Below, piece by piece: positions 47,014 through 55,157 of a DNA stretch of 64,000 nt. The stretch lies in contig JAHIVC010000099.1 in assembly GCA_018816945.1 (NCBI GenBank), positions 1 through 64,000 on the forward strand. Reading direction: 5' to 3'. The DNA comes from Bacteroidota bacterium. Its GTDB lineage: Bacteria > Bacteroidota > Bacteroidia > Bacteroidales > GCA-2711565. Positions within the stretch are counted from its first letter, which is position 1. Every line of letters begins with the position of its first letter. The notes under the pieces were generated by a model that saw only the letters and a program-made list of their open reading frames with translations, was not told the origin of the DNA and searched no databases. Made by a program: the position numbers and the translations under genes.

Positions 47014-47096
47014 ATATTTACTAAACTCAACCCTATGATCTTATAACAAGTTACTATCAAATTATTAAAACTCCTATCAAACCTAACATTTAGAAT

Positions 47097-47681
47097 ATGA
47101 ATACAATTAATGATTCAAGAATGAAAAAAATTGCAATAGATATTTTTGAGGTATCTAAATTATTTCCTGGTAAAATAAAGGTGAAACAGATGGAAGAACC
47201 AGTGCCTAAGGAAGAAATTATGATAGATTTTGATTGTGATTTTGAAGCAGAATACCAAATTGACAATCAAGCTGTTATTGAGAAAATTAAAGAAATTGCA
47301 AAAAGAGGTTATGATGATCATGTTATTGTAATAGCAAATAAGCAAGAGTTGAAATATGAATTGTATTCCCATAGTGGTTCGAATTATTCTAAATCTTCCG
47401 CAACTTCAACCTATTCAAAATCATCCGGTAATAGTGGCGGGTGTTTTATAGCAACTGCTGTATATGGGACTCCTTATGCCAATGAAGTTATCATCCTTAA
47501 AGAATTTAGGGATAATTGGTTATTGAATTTCAGATTCGGAAAAATATTCATAAAGTTCTACTATCTTATTTCACCTCCAATAGCCAATAAAATTTCTAAA
47601 AGCAAATTACTAAAGACTTTTACAAAAATTACATTAATAATCCCTGTAATTAAAATTGCAAAACATTTTAAAAGAAAGTAA
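47097..47681 (+). CDS. CFI-box-CTERM domain protein (194 aa)
   Basis: N-terminal 90 residues are mixed alpha/beta with acidic patches (MIDFDCDFEAEYQIDNQ) and no recognised fold. A Ser-rich linker (SSATSTYSKSSGNSGG) leads to CFIATAVYGTPYANEVIILK, the hallmark of the CFI-box-CTERM domain, followed by a hydrophobic stretch (IKFYYLISPPIANKI) and a basic tail (KHFKRK). In other bacteria this C-terminal box occurs on varied proteins and its role is not settled; a membrane-association or processing signal is often assumed. First gene of the small-gene cluster; gap to the next is 8 bp. Confidence 0.75.
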   Translation: MNTINDSRMKKIAIDIFEVSKLFPGKIKVKQMEEPVPKEEIMIDFDCDFEAEYQIDNQAVIEKIKEIAKRGYDDHVIVIANKQELKYELYSHSGSNYSKSSATSTYSKSSGNSGGCFIATAVYGTPYANEVIILKEFRDNWLLNFRFGKIFIKFYYLISPPIANKISKSKLLKTFTKITLIIPVIKIAKHFKRK

Positions 47682-47689
47682 ATTTAACC

Positions 47690-47857
47690 ATGTCAACAAT
47701 TAAATCTGGCGATCGATGTGCCGATTGCCCTCATTGTAAAGTATGGTCGAGCGACCATAAAAAGGCAAGTTGCACTCTTTATACAAGCGATCAGGGGTTC
47801 CATCCTGACAGGCCAGCACCTGGCAAATGTGTAAATAAAGTTACCCGCAAATATTAA
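47690..47857 (+). CDS. Cys-rich microprotein (55 aa)
   Basis: Begins MSTIKSGDRCADCPHCKVWS. Cys at 10, 13, 16, 28 and 47, with His at 15 and 23, suggest zinc or another metal. The CxxCxxC start and the Gly-Lys-Cys end (PAPGKCVNK) are distinctive. Starts 8 bp after the CFI-box gene and ends 17 bp before the next gene. No family recognised; coding status is supported by the tight packing and cysteine pattern. Confidence 0.65.
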   Translation: MSTIKSGDRCADCPHCKVWSSDHKKASCTLYTSDQGFHPDRPAPGKCVNKVTRKY

Positions 47858-47874
47858 TATCAAAAATATGAATT

Positions 47875-48237
47875 ATGAATACCTTTAAAGTACATCAACT
47901 TAAAGTTCATATGACCCCTAAATCGGAAACCTTGTTAAAGTTTCCAGATATTGGGAATGTTGAATTTTCCTTTCCAACGACAATAAAAACAGTCCTTTTT
48001 ATTTATTGTAACAACAGGGGCTTTGATGAGTACGAATGTTGTGGAAGGCTTTATGCATCGGATAATCCAAAAGAAACTGGAGAGCTTCACATCGGGAAAC
48101 TTTTTATTACATTTAGTGGGAGTTCCGAGGGTAAAAATTACAAAACCATCATTGAAATTTTGGAACATCATAAGGATGGTTCTTTTACTATTATAACAGA
48201 AGATGGGAAGAGAAATCATATTAAAAAATCGTATTAA
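47875..48237 (+). CDS. Hypothetical protein (120 aa)
   Basis: Soluble, beta-rich and without a signal peptide. Segments such as VEFSFPTTIKTVLFIYCNNR, GRLYASDNPKETGELHIGKL and GSFTIITEDGKRN suggest a small beta-barrel or sandwich. Three Cys are scattered without a zinc pattern. Sits 6 bp before the zinc-ribbon gene in the same cluster. I recognise no family. Confidence 0.65.
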   Translation: MNTFKVHQLKVHMTPKSETLLKFPDIGNVEFSFPTTIKTVLFIYCNNRGFDEYECCGRLYASDNPKETGELHIGKLFITFSGSSEGKNYKTIIEILEHHKDGSFTIITEDGKRNHIKKSY

Positions 48238-48243
48238 AATATC

Positions 48244-48795
48244 ATGATGGAATTAACCGGTAATTGTCCATTCTGCAATCACCCTATAGACCCAACAAAC
48301 GTATCTGTTTTGTGTACGCAATGCGGGCAAATTAATGAACATCACAACATCATATTCAATTGTGATTTTTGTCATACAGATATTGATAAAATGGCTTGCC
48401 CAAACTGTAAAAAAGAGTTTACAGGAATATTACTTATTGGGAGCTATAAATATAAAACAAAATTTATTGAACCTTTTAACATCCCTCCGGTTGATAATTT
48501 TGAAGCAGCAAATTTCTTAAAAAAAATAACAGGGGATGAAGAATTCGATTTTATATGGGATGAACCACCAAAAGCAATGATGGTATACGAGTTGAAATAT
48601 GCTTATCCGGAATATAGTTATGCACATGGGATGCTACTATCTATTAGTATTGATTTATGGGAGCATTTATTAAGTAGCGGTGAATTTAGCACAATGGAAC
48701 CATATTTAAAAAAATACGTTATCGGGAGCATCACCATTGAGTATGGTGGAAACCTCCCAACTACAAGAATTAAGGCCAAGCCCTTAAAACTTTAA
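48244..48795 (+). CDS. Double zinc-ribbon protein with novel C-terminal domain (183 aa)
   Basis: Two zinc ribbons at the N-terminus: CPFCNHPID with CTQCGQ (about 8-32), and CDFCHTDI with CPNCKKEF (about 40-60). Residues about 65-183 form an alpha/beta domain (FIWDEPPKAMMVYELKYAYP, SISIDLWEHLLSSGEFS) that I do not recognise. The ATG at 48247 is an equally good start. Cytoplasmic by composition. Fourth gene of the cluster; the pairing with another zinc-ribbon gene suggests a role on nucleic acid or in a metal-stabilised complex, but this is a guess. Confidence 0.7.
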   Translation: MMELTGNCPFCNHPIDPTNVSVLCTQCGQINEHHNIIFNCDFCHTDIDKMACPNCKKEFTGILLIGSYKYKTKFIEPFNIPPVDNFEAANFLKKITGDEEFDFIWDEPPKAMMVYELKYAYPEYSYAHGMLLSISIDLWEHLLSSGEFSTMEPYLKKYVIGSITIEYGGNLPTTRIKAKPLKL

Positions 48796-48826
48796 TTATT
48801 CAACTAATAACCAAAAACATAAAAAT

Positions 48827-49021
48827 ATGAGCGATTTTTATAGTTGTCCAAACTGTGGGCGAAAAGCAGAAAAATCAGTTTCATCCAATCATTTCCCCTT
48901 ACACACTTGCCGTAAATGTGGGAGAAAATATTGCAGTAATTGCGGTAATGGAAGCGGAACAATTTGTCCTAAATGTGGATCAACGGATTATTCTGACTAT
49001 GATAAAGTATATTCAAAATAG
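48827..49021 (+). CDS. Zinc-ribbon protein (64 aa)
   Basis: Eight cysteines in four CxxC pairs: CPNC, CRKC, CSNC and CPKC, giving two zinc sites, in a Ser/Gly-rich 64-aa protein starting MSDFYSCPNCGRKAEKSVSS. Resembles the zinc-ribbon modules often fused to other domains, here as a stand-alone gene. 5 bp before the beta-repeat gene. Confidence 0.72.
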   Translation: MSDFYSCPNCGRKAEKSVSSNHFPLHTCRKCGRKYCSNCGNGSGTICPKCGSTDYSDYDKVYSK

Positions 49022-49026
49022 ATACC

Positions 49027-49362
49027 ATGGGGCTAATTTATACTAAAAGTTTTGGAGGTGGCACTTGTGTTGGACGAATTGATAATTCCGGTAATGTTTA
49101 TACTGGGTCATTTGGTGGTTCATACAAAGGAAAAGTCGATTCAAACGGATATGTTTTAACCCCAAGCTTATCGGTTGTTGGGAGGATAAATTCAAATGGA
49201 CAGGTTTATTCTGGTGCTATCGGCGGTAGTTATAAAGGTAAAGTTGATTTATCCGGAAATATCTATGACAATAGTGGGTTTTTATTCGGATCAATAATTG
49301 CTAAAGCAGAGCCCCCCAATCAAAGAGCAGGAGGGGCTGCATATTTGATACTTCTAAGATAA
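49027..49362 (+). CDS. Beta-repeat protein, 5-fold beta-flower-like (111 aa)
   Basis: Built of about five short repeats with the pattern 'G-(R/K)-(I/V)-(D/N)-S-x-G-x-(V/I)-Y': VGRIDNSGNVYTGSFGGSY, KGKVDSNGYVL, VGRINSNGQVYSGAIGGSY, KGKVDLSGNIYDNSG. This fits the small closed beta folds named 5-fold beta-flower proteins in Bacteroidota. No signal peptide. A Gly-rich hydrophobic tail (GGAAYLILL) follows. Last gene of the cluster, ending 10 bp before the convergent tyrS stop. Confidence 0.7.
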   Translation: MGLIYTKSFGGGTCVGRIDNSGNVYTGSFGGSYKGKVDSNGYVLTPSLSVVGRINSNGQVYSGAIGGSYKGKVDLSGNIYDNSGFLFGSIIAKAEPPNQRAGGAAYLILLR

Positions 49363-49372
49363 GTGTAAAATT

Positions 49373-50647
49373 TTAAACTACTTTCACCAAAAAATAATTT
49401 TTTTTCCCTTTCTGAATCAGGATGTATTTTTTGTTTAGAAGATCTGTTTCGGAAATTTCGTAAGCATCATTCACTTTTTCTTTGTTGACAGAAACCCCAT
49501 TATCCTTTAACATTCTACGAGCTTCTCCCTTTGATGTAAATATGTTTGTAATATCAGAGAGAAATTCGATAATTCCGATTTTACCATTCACCAATTCACG
49601 ATTTACTTCACTCTGTGGAACGCCCTCAAAAACGCCCAACAAAGTACGCTCATCCAATTTTTTTAAACTTTCGGTAGTTCCCTTGCCAAACAGGATTTCA
49701 GAGGCTTCAACGGCCTGAATATATTCTTCCTCTGAATGTACCCGAACGGTAATATCTTTTGCCAACGCTCTCTGCAATTCACGTAAATGAGGAGCTTCAG
49801 CTTGTTGCTTTAATAATTCTTCAATTTCTTTCTCTGTAAACAAAGTAAATATTTTGATGTATCGGGCAGCATCTTCATCCGAAGTATTTAACCAGAATTG
49901 ATAAAATGCATAAGGTGATGTTCTTTCCGGATCGAGCCAAACATTGCCCGTTTCAGTTTTCCCAAATTTACCCCCATCCGCTTTTGTCACAAGGGGAGTG
50001 GTTAACGCAAATGCTTCGCCTCCTGATTTTCTGCGAATTAGTTCTGTACCTGTTGTAATGTTGCCCCACTGATCGGAGCCGCCCATTTGAAGCTTGCAGT
50101 TTTTATTTTCGTAGAGCCAATAAAAATCATAGCCCTGAACCAATTGGTAGCTGAATTCAGTAAAAGATAATCCGAATTCAAGCCGTTTCTTCACCGAATC
50201 TTTTGCTAACATATAATTGATGGTAATGTGCTTGCCGATGTCACGGATAAAATCAAGGAAGTTGTAATCTTTAAACCAATCGTAATTATTCACCACAATG
50301 GCTGAATTTTCGCCACAATCAAAATCCAAAAATTTTACCAATTGCCGTTTCTGTCCTTCTAAATTAAAATTCAAGGTTTCCATATCCAGCAGGTTTCGTT
50401 CTTGCGATTTACCTGAAGGATCACCAACCATTCCTGTGGCCCCACCAACCAAAACAACAGGTTTATGACCCGCCAATTGGAAATGCTTAAGCAACATTAA
50501 GGTTGCCAAACTTCCAATATGCAATGAATCGGCTGTTGGATCAAACCCAATATAACCGGCGGTCATTTCTTTTGCTAATTGTTCTTCAGTGCCCGGCATG
50601 ACATCATGAATCATGCCCCGCCATTTTAATTCATCAATAAAATTCAT
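49373..50647 (-). CDS. tyrS: Tyrosyl-tRNA synthetase
   Basis: 424 aa class I synthetase. The HIGH motif reads HIGS in [15 protein letters not shown] (about 42). Tyr-binding residues fit [13 protein letters not shown] and [10 protein letters not shown], and the KMSKS-like loop is [12 protein letters not shown] (about 228). A C-terminal S4 RNA-binding domain (about 360-424; [17 protein letters not shown]) ends in [12 protein letters not shown]. The last 19 codons are duplicated 11.2 kb away at 38145-38204. Own promoter candidate at 50664-50671. Confidence 0.95.
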   Translation of the reverse strand: MNFIDELKWRGMIHDVMPGTEEQLAKEMTAGYIGFDPTADSLHIGSLATLMLLKHFQLAGHKPVVLVGGATGMVGDPSGKSQERNLLDMETLNFNLEGQKRQLVKFLDFDCGENSAIVVNNYDWFKDYNFLDFIRDIGKHITINYMLAKDSVKKRLEFGLSFTEFSYQLVQGYDFYWLYENKNCKLQMGGSDQWGNITTGTELIRRKSGGEAFALTTPLVTKADGGKFGKTETGNVWLDPERTSPYAFYQFWLNTSDEDAARYIKIFTLFTEKEIEELLKQQAEAPHLRELQRALAKDITVRVHSEEEYIQAVEASEILFGKGTTESLKKLDERTLLGVFEGVPQSEVNRELVNGKIGIIEFLSDITNIFTSKGEARRMLKDNGVSVNKEKVNDAYEISETDLLNKKYILIQKGKKNYFLVKVV

Positions 50648-50663
50648 TACTTAGTTTTCTTGC

Positions 50664-50671
50664 AAATATAA
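50664..50671 (-). promoter_or_regulatory. -7 element (TATATTTG) for tyrS
   Basis: On the minus strand TATATTTG lies 16 bp before the ATG at 50647. No good TTTG upstream. Confidence 0.5.
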
Positions 50672-50742
50672 AACTTAATGGGATATAGAGCAGGATGGAT
50701 AAAGCAGATATTAAAATCCCTTTTCGACTTTCTGAAATTATG

Positions 50743-50750
50743 TAACTTTG
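50743..50750 (+). promoter_or_regulatory. -7 element (TAACTTTG) directly in front of the epimerase ATG
   Basis: TAACTTTG ends four bases before the ATG at 50755. With the usual distance to the start of transcription, the mRNA would begin at or within a few bases of the ATG, so it may be leaderless. Confidence 0.45.
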
Positions 50751-50754
50751 TAAA

Positions 50755-51765
50755 ATGAATTTTGTAACAGGAGGAACGGGATTATTAGGCTCACATTTGC
50801 TATATGATTTACTAAGCAGGGGTGAAAAAGTAAGTGCCTTAAAAAGAACCTCAAGTAATATTGAGCAGGTGAGGAAGGTGTTTTCCTATTATAGACAGGA
50901 AGGTGATGATTTGTTTAATCAAATTGTATGGGTAGATGGGGATGTTTTGGATCTTTACTCATTGAAAGAAGCCCTGGAAGGAATAGATCATGTATATCAT
51001 TGTGCGGCGATTGTATCTTTTGATGCAAAAAAACGAGAACAAATCATACAGGATAATGTGTCTGGAACGGCCAACCTGGTTAATGCCTGTTTAGACCAAC
51101 GAATAAAAAAATATTGTCAGGTTAGTTCAATTGCCGCTATTGGAAAATCAGAAATATCAGGCACAATAACTGAGGACGGTCAATGGCAAAATTCTAAAAA
51201 TAAATCTGCTTACTCAATAAGTAAGCATCTTTCGGAAATGGAAGTATGGCGTGGAATAGCGGAAGGACTTAATGCCGTTGTAGTAAACCCAAGCATTATA
51301 CTTGGCCCTGGAAACTGGAATTCAGGGAGTTCTAAAATTTTCTCGACTATTTATGGTGGGTTGCGTTTTTACACAAAAGGCGTTACCGGCTATGTTGATG
51401 TACGAGATGTCAGTAAAGCGATGATTTTGCTAATGAAAAGTGATATTAACAGTCAACGATTTATTGTGAGTTCTGAAAATCTTTCGTATGAATATGTCTT
51501 TAAAAAAATGGCATCAAATTTAGGAGTTAAAAAACCGGATATTTATGCACGAAAGTGGGTGAGTGAATTAGGTTGGAGAATTGCTAAACTCAGAGAATCA
51601 ATATTTAATAAACCGGCACTGCTCTCGCGTGAAAATGCAAGGACTGCGCATAAATCATCTTATTATTCGTCTCAAAAATTGATCGATCATTTAGATTTTA
51701 AGTTTATACCCATCGAACAATCAATAAAAGATATTTCGAGGTTATTTTTAAACGAGTTTAAATAG
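50755..51765 (+). CDS. NAD-dependent epimerase/dehydratase (extended SDR) family protein
   Basis: 336 aa. Rossmann motif FVTGGTGLLGSHLLYDLL at the N-terminus, then VYHCAAIVSFDAKKR, catalytic Ser in CQVSSIAAIG and Tyr/Lys in YSISKHLSE (about 157). VNPSIILGPGNW matches the dihydroflavonol-reductase/hydroxysteroid-dehydrogenase-like branch rather than sugar epimerases. The substrate is unknown. Single gene, followed 85 bp later by a flavodoxin. Confidence 0.85.
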   Translation: MNFVTGGTGLLGSHLLYDLLSRGEKVSALKRTSSNIEQVRKVFSYYRQEGDDLFNQIVWVDGDVLDLYSLKEALEGIDHVYHCAAIVSFDAKKREQIIQDNVSGTANLVNACLDQRIKKYCQVSSIAAIGKSEISGTITEDGQWQNSKNKSAYSISKHLSEMEVWRGIAEGLNAVVVNPSIILGPGNWNSGSSKIFSTIYGGLRFYTKGVTGYVDVRDVSKAMILLMKSDINSQRFIVSSENLSYEYVFKKMASNLGVKKPDIYARKWVSELGWRIAKLRESIFNKPALLSRENARTAHKSSYYSSQKLIDHLDFKFIPIEQSIKDISRLFLNEFK

Positions 51766-51849
51766 TTTGAATCTTTAATAAAGATATCACCATTCAAATA
51801 TATTCTTAATTTTACACAATTAAACTTTTAACCTTATTAAGTTAATATC

Positions 51850-52371
51850 ATGGAAAAAATTGGAATCATTTATTGGCCAAAAAACGGAAATGCAGAAGCT
51901 ACTGCACAAAAAATTTACGCTCATTTCAATGAGTCTGATGCAGATTTGATGGACATTACCGCTGTTAAAGCAGAAAATTTAAATAAGTACGATTTAATTA
52001 TCATTGGAGGTTCAACAGTAGGTGCTGAAATTTGGGAAGAGGCTAAACCAAATAATAAATGGAACGTCTTTTTTAAATCCCTGGATGAATTTAATTTAGA
52101 AGGAAAGAAAGTGGCACTGTTTGGTTTAGGTGATCAGGTACTTTATCCCGAAAATTTTGTTGATGGTTTATCAGTAATTTATGATGAGATGAAAAAGAGA
52201 CGCGCTAAATTAATCGGAGCATGGCCACTTGAAGGTTATTCCTTTACAGATTCAAAAGCTATTGAAAATGATCAATTTTTAGGCTTGGCTATTGATGAAG
52301 ATAACGAAAGTGAACTTACCGATATTCGAATAAATAAATGGTTGGCTCAACTTAAAAAAGAAATGATTTAA
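51850..52371 (+). CDS. Flavodoxin family protein
   Basis: 173 aa, the size of long-chain flavodoxins. FMN-binding loops: first loop IYWPKNGNAEATA, where the usual Ser/Thr-x-Thr-Gly-Asn-Thr is replaced by Pro-Lys-Asn-Gly-Asn-Ala; second GGSTVGAEIWE; third ALFGLGDQVLYPENFVDG. GAWPLEGYSFTDSKAI is typical of bacterial FldA. Would carry electrons in the cytoplasm. The 3' end overlaps the convergent lytic transglycosylase by 4 bp. Confidence 0.85.
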   Translation: MEKIGIIYWPKNGNAEATAQKIYAHFNESDADLMDITAVKAENLNKYDLIIIGGSTVGAEIWEEAKPNNKWNVFFKSLDEFNLEGKKVALFGLGDQVLYPENFVDGLSVIYDEMKKRRAKLIGAWPLEGYSFTDSKAIENDQFLGLAIDEDNESELTDIRINKWLAQLKKEMI

Positions 52372-53822
52372 TTCTTGATCAAATTACTATAATGATTATA
52401 ACGGTCTAAGATTTCAACAACGAAATTATAAGGCTCAGATCCTCTGCAATATCCATATCTTACCACACTATCCCGATAATAGACCGGATTGGATTTTTGC
52501 AATAGAAAAGTATCTACATTATTGGTCCAGACATTTGGATCGCGATCATATTTTTCGGCCAGGCGCCGGGCATCCCAAATATGTCCCAGACCAACATTAT
52601 ACGCTGCCAGTACAAATTTTTTCCGCTCTAAACTATCCGAAACAACATCCTTAAATTGTGTGTCGAGCCAATGCATATATTTAACTCCCGCTTCAATCTG
52701 TTCGGAAGGGGATGAAAGACTATCTATTCCAAATATTTCTGCTGTTTCAGGCATTAATTGCATCAGGCCAAAAGCGCCTCTCCACGATTCAACCTGTGTT
52801 CTAAAACCGGATTCCTGATAAACAATTGAAGAAAGAAGCTTCCAATCCATGCCATATTTGGCACTTATATCCTTGATGATCTCATCATATTTAGAAATCT
52901 TACCACCACCTATAGTATGAAATTCACTTCGAGCATAATTAACTGTTCTTGGATTTTTAAAATATTTATTATACAATAAACGAGCTGTATACGTATTTTT
53001 AAATTCATTCAGCCAATTGTTTAATTCCCGTTTAAAATCATCATCCCTCAGGCGAATACCCCAGGCAATATTTTGTGGAAAACTAACTGCTGTATTAACA
53101 TCAATATCAGGATGAAAATTTTGGTTAACCAATGCAATGTGCTCATCACTAATTGTATAGTCAATTTCACCTAACGCGACAGCAGTAATTAATTGTTCAA
53201 CTTCCCTATTGTCATCCTCAATAATATTAATTGTTTGGCCTATTTCATTTGATAAATTTTCAAGGCGTCCTTTAAAAGAAGAGGTTTTTTGTATCACGAT
53301 TGTTTTTCCGGCCAATTGCAAAGGATTGCGTATGAGCCGGCTTTCAATTTCATCATTGGTTTCTAATTTTCGCCAGTTTTCAGGTTTACGCTGTACCAAT
53401 ACCTGTACTGTCTGATTCAGCGGATCTGTAAAATCAATAAACTGATTTCTTTCATTTGTTATAGTCAATCCTGTTGCAATAATATCAACCTCTCTGTCTT
53501 GCAATTTGCGAAAACTCTCTTCCAGGTTATTATTCGTTACAATTTCAAGCTTTACTCCTAAATGTTCTGTAAAAGCTTTGAGAAGCTCGAATTGATAGCC
53601 CATTGGCTGCCCCCGATAAATAAAATAATTGGTTGAATTGTAATCTATCAAGGCTGTTAGCTTACCGCTTTGTTGGATCAGCTCCAACGTATTTATCCTT
53701 TCAACCTCTTTTCCGTAAACAAAATCCCGTATTTCATCTTTATAAAAAAATGCAACTGAAATGATGAGGCTAAGAGATAAAAGTGGGAAGATTAACCAAT
53801 TATATAAAAGGCTTCTTTTCAT
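52368..53822 (-). CDS. MltF-type membrane-bound lytic transglycosylase
   Basis: 484 aa. An N-terminal signal anchor (LLYNWLIFPLLSLSLIISVA) is followed by a solute-binding-protein-like domain (about 45-285; LEIVTNNNLEESFRKLQDRE) and a SLT lysozyme-like domain (about 300-460). The catalytic Glu is in YQESGFRTQVESWRGAFGLM and the family motif continues LMPETAEIFG and AAYNVGLGHI. This is the MltF arrangement, in which the binding domain regulates peptidoglycan cleavage at the membrane. No neighbours in the same operon. Confidence 0.9.
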   Translation of the reverse strand: MKRSLLYNWLIFPLLSLSLIISVAFFYKDEIRDFVYGKEVERINTLELIQQSGKLTALIDYNSTNYFIYRGQPMGYQFELLKAFTEHLGVKLEIVTNNNLEESFRKLQDREVDIIATGLTITNERNQFIDFTDPLNQTVQVLVQRKPENWRKLETNDEIESRLIRNPLQLAGKTIVIQKTSSFKGRLENLSNEIGQTINIIEDDNREVEQLITAVALGEIDYTISDEHIALVNQNFHPDIDVNTAVSFPQNIAWGIRLRDDDFKRELNNWLNEFKNTYTARLLYNKYFKNPRTVNYARSEFHTIGGGKISKYDEIIKDISAKYGMDWKLLSSIVYQESGFRTQVESWRGAFGLMQLMPETAEIFGIDSLSSPSEQIEAGVKYMHWLDTQFKDVVSDSLERKKFVLAAYNVGLGHIWDARRLAEKYDRDPNVWTNNVDTFLLQKSNPVYYRDSVVRYGYCRGSEPYNFVVEILDRYNHYSNLIKN

Positions 53823-54038
53823 CCGTTATTATATATGTTAATATTGCTTGGATTGCCTGTTCCGGCTCTTGGCGAAAGTAGTTTCCTGAGATATTTACAT
53901 CCTTGTGTATTCTAAATATGCGGGATGCTTGTTTCATATTTTGTTTTAATATCAAGCGACAAAATTAGGCATTATCACAATATGAGTGATATAAATTTTG
54001 TTAAAAAGCCTTAAAACCATGTGACCAAAACTGCTGAA

Positions 54039-55157
54039 TCACGCTATTTTCCTATACTTCCACGTAGCTAAACCAAGAATTATAAAAGCGTAAATTAAAA
54101 GGGAAGCAAAGGATTTCCATATATCAATAAACCCTGAACCTTTCAGTAAGATCATTCGAATGACCCGCATAAAATATGCTGTGGGATTAATAATATTTAC
54201 TTTCTGTGCCCAAACAGGCATGCTTTCTGTCGGGGTAAAAATTCCGCTCATCATGATAAAAACAATCATGATGAAGAAATTGACAAACATTACCTGTTGT
54301 TGAGTTGAGGAGAGGGTGGAAATAAACAGACCAATTCCCAGTGCCACTAAAAGATAAACAGCAGCGAATAGAAAAAGCAATGGCAAACTGCCCAACATTG
54401 GAATATTAAAAATCAACTTTCCGATGCTTAATCCAAAAGCCAATTCAAATAATGCTATACATAAAAATGGAAATAATTTTCCAACAATAAATTGATATTT
54501 TTTGATTGGGCTTACGTTTATCTGTTCTATGGTTCCCATTTCTTTTTCACGAACAAGGTTTAAGGCTGTTAAAAACATGCCTATTAAAGTGATAAGAATC
54601 CCAAGGATGCCGGGAAGCATATAAATTTTATAATTCATTTCAGGATTGTACCAAAAAGAATACTCGATATTGATATTTGATTGAGCCGAAGGAGGATTGA
54701 TATTGATATTTTCGACGATAACATCCCTGTTATAATCAGCAATTACGGATGAGGCATAAACATTGGTAAGCCCTGCTGTTGTTCCATTAATGGCATTAAT
54801 TAACAATTGAACATTCGCTGTATTTTCTTTTAATAAATCATGTTCAAAACCGCCGGGGATATTCAGGATAAAATCAGCCTTATCTGCTTCTAAGAGTTCT
54901 TCCGCCTCCCTTTGTGAAAAAGTATTCAGTTGAATTTGAAAGAAGGGCGAACCTTTAAATTTACCAATCAATTTCCTTGATTCGGAAGATAAATCCTGAT
55001 CTACAACAACCATGTCAATATTTTTCATTTCAAAAGTTGCTGCAAAAACAAGGATCAATAGCTGCACAATTGGCAACAGAAAAATGATTGGCAACATTGT
55101 TTTGTTCCTGAAAATCTGGATGAACTCCTTACGAATAATATGAATGATCGTATTCAT
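54039..55157 (-). CDS. ABC-2 type transporter permease (YbhR-like)
   Basis: 372 aa. First transmembrane helix at the N-terminus (MLPIIFLLPIVQLLILVFAA), a large periplasmic loop (about 45-170), then five helices. The motif LVREKEMGTIEQINVSPIKK (about 205) is typical of YbhS/YbhR permeases. ATG overlaps the last base of the preceding permease stop (shared base 55157). Last gene of the efflux operon. Confidence 0.9.
   Translation of the reverse strand: MNTIIHIIRKEFIQIFRNKTMLPIIFLLPIVQLLILVFAATFEMKNIDMVVVDQDLSSESRKLIGKFKGSPFFQIQLNTFSQREAEELLEADKADFILNIPGGFEHDLLKENTANVQLLINAINGTTAGLTNVYASSVIADYNRDVIVENININPPSAQSNINIEYSFWYNPEMNYKIYMLPGILGILITLIGMFLTALNLVREKEMGTIEQINVSPIKKYQFIVGKLFPFLCIALFELAFGLSIGKLIFNIPMLGSLPLLFLFAAVYLLVALGIGLFISTLSSTQQQVMFVNFFIMIVFIMMSGIFTPTESMPVWAQKVNIINPTAYFMRVIRMILLKGSGFIDIWKSFASLLIYAFIILGLATWKYRKIA

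Larger units (their letters stand above)
38145..49380. mobile_element. Candidate genomic island inserted at the 3' end of tyrS
   Basis: About 11.2 kb between direct repeats of the tyrS 3' end. Removing it would leave cysS and tyrS convergent with an ordinary spacer. All its genes read in one direction (plus): sensor kinase, LytTR regulator, FISUMP lipoprotein and six small genes, in contrast to the housekeeping neighbours. No integrase, transposase or recombinase gene is visible inside, so it would be a decayed or non-autonomous element. A duplication or deletion involving a second tyrS is the alternative. Confidence 0.55.
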
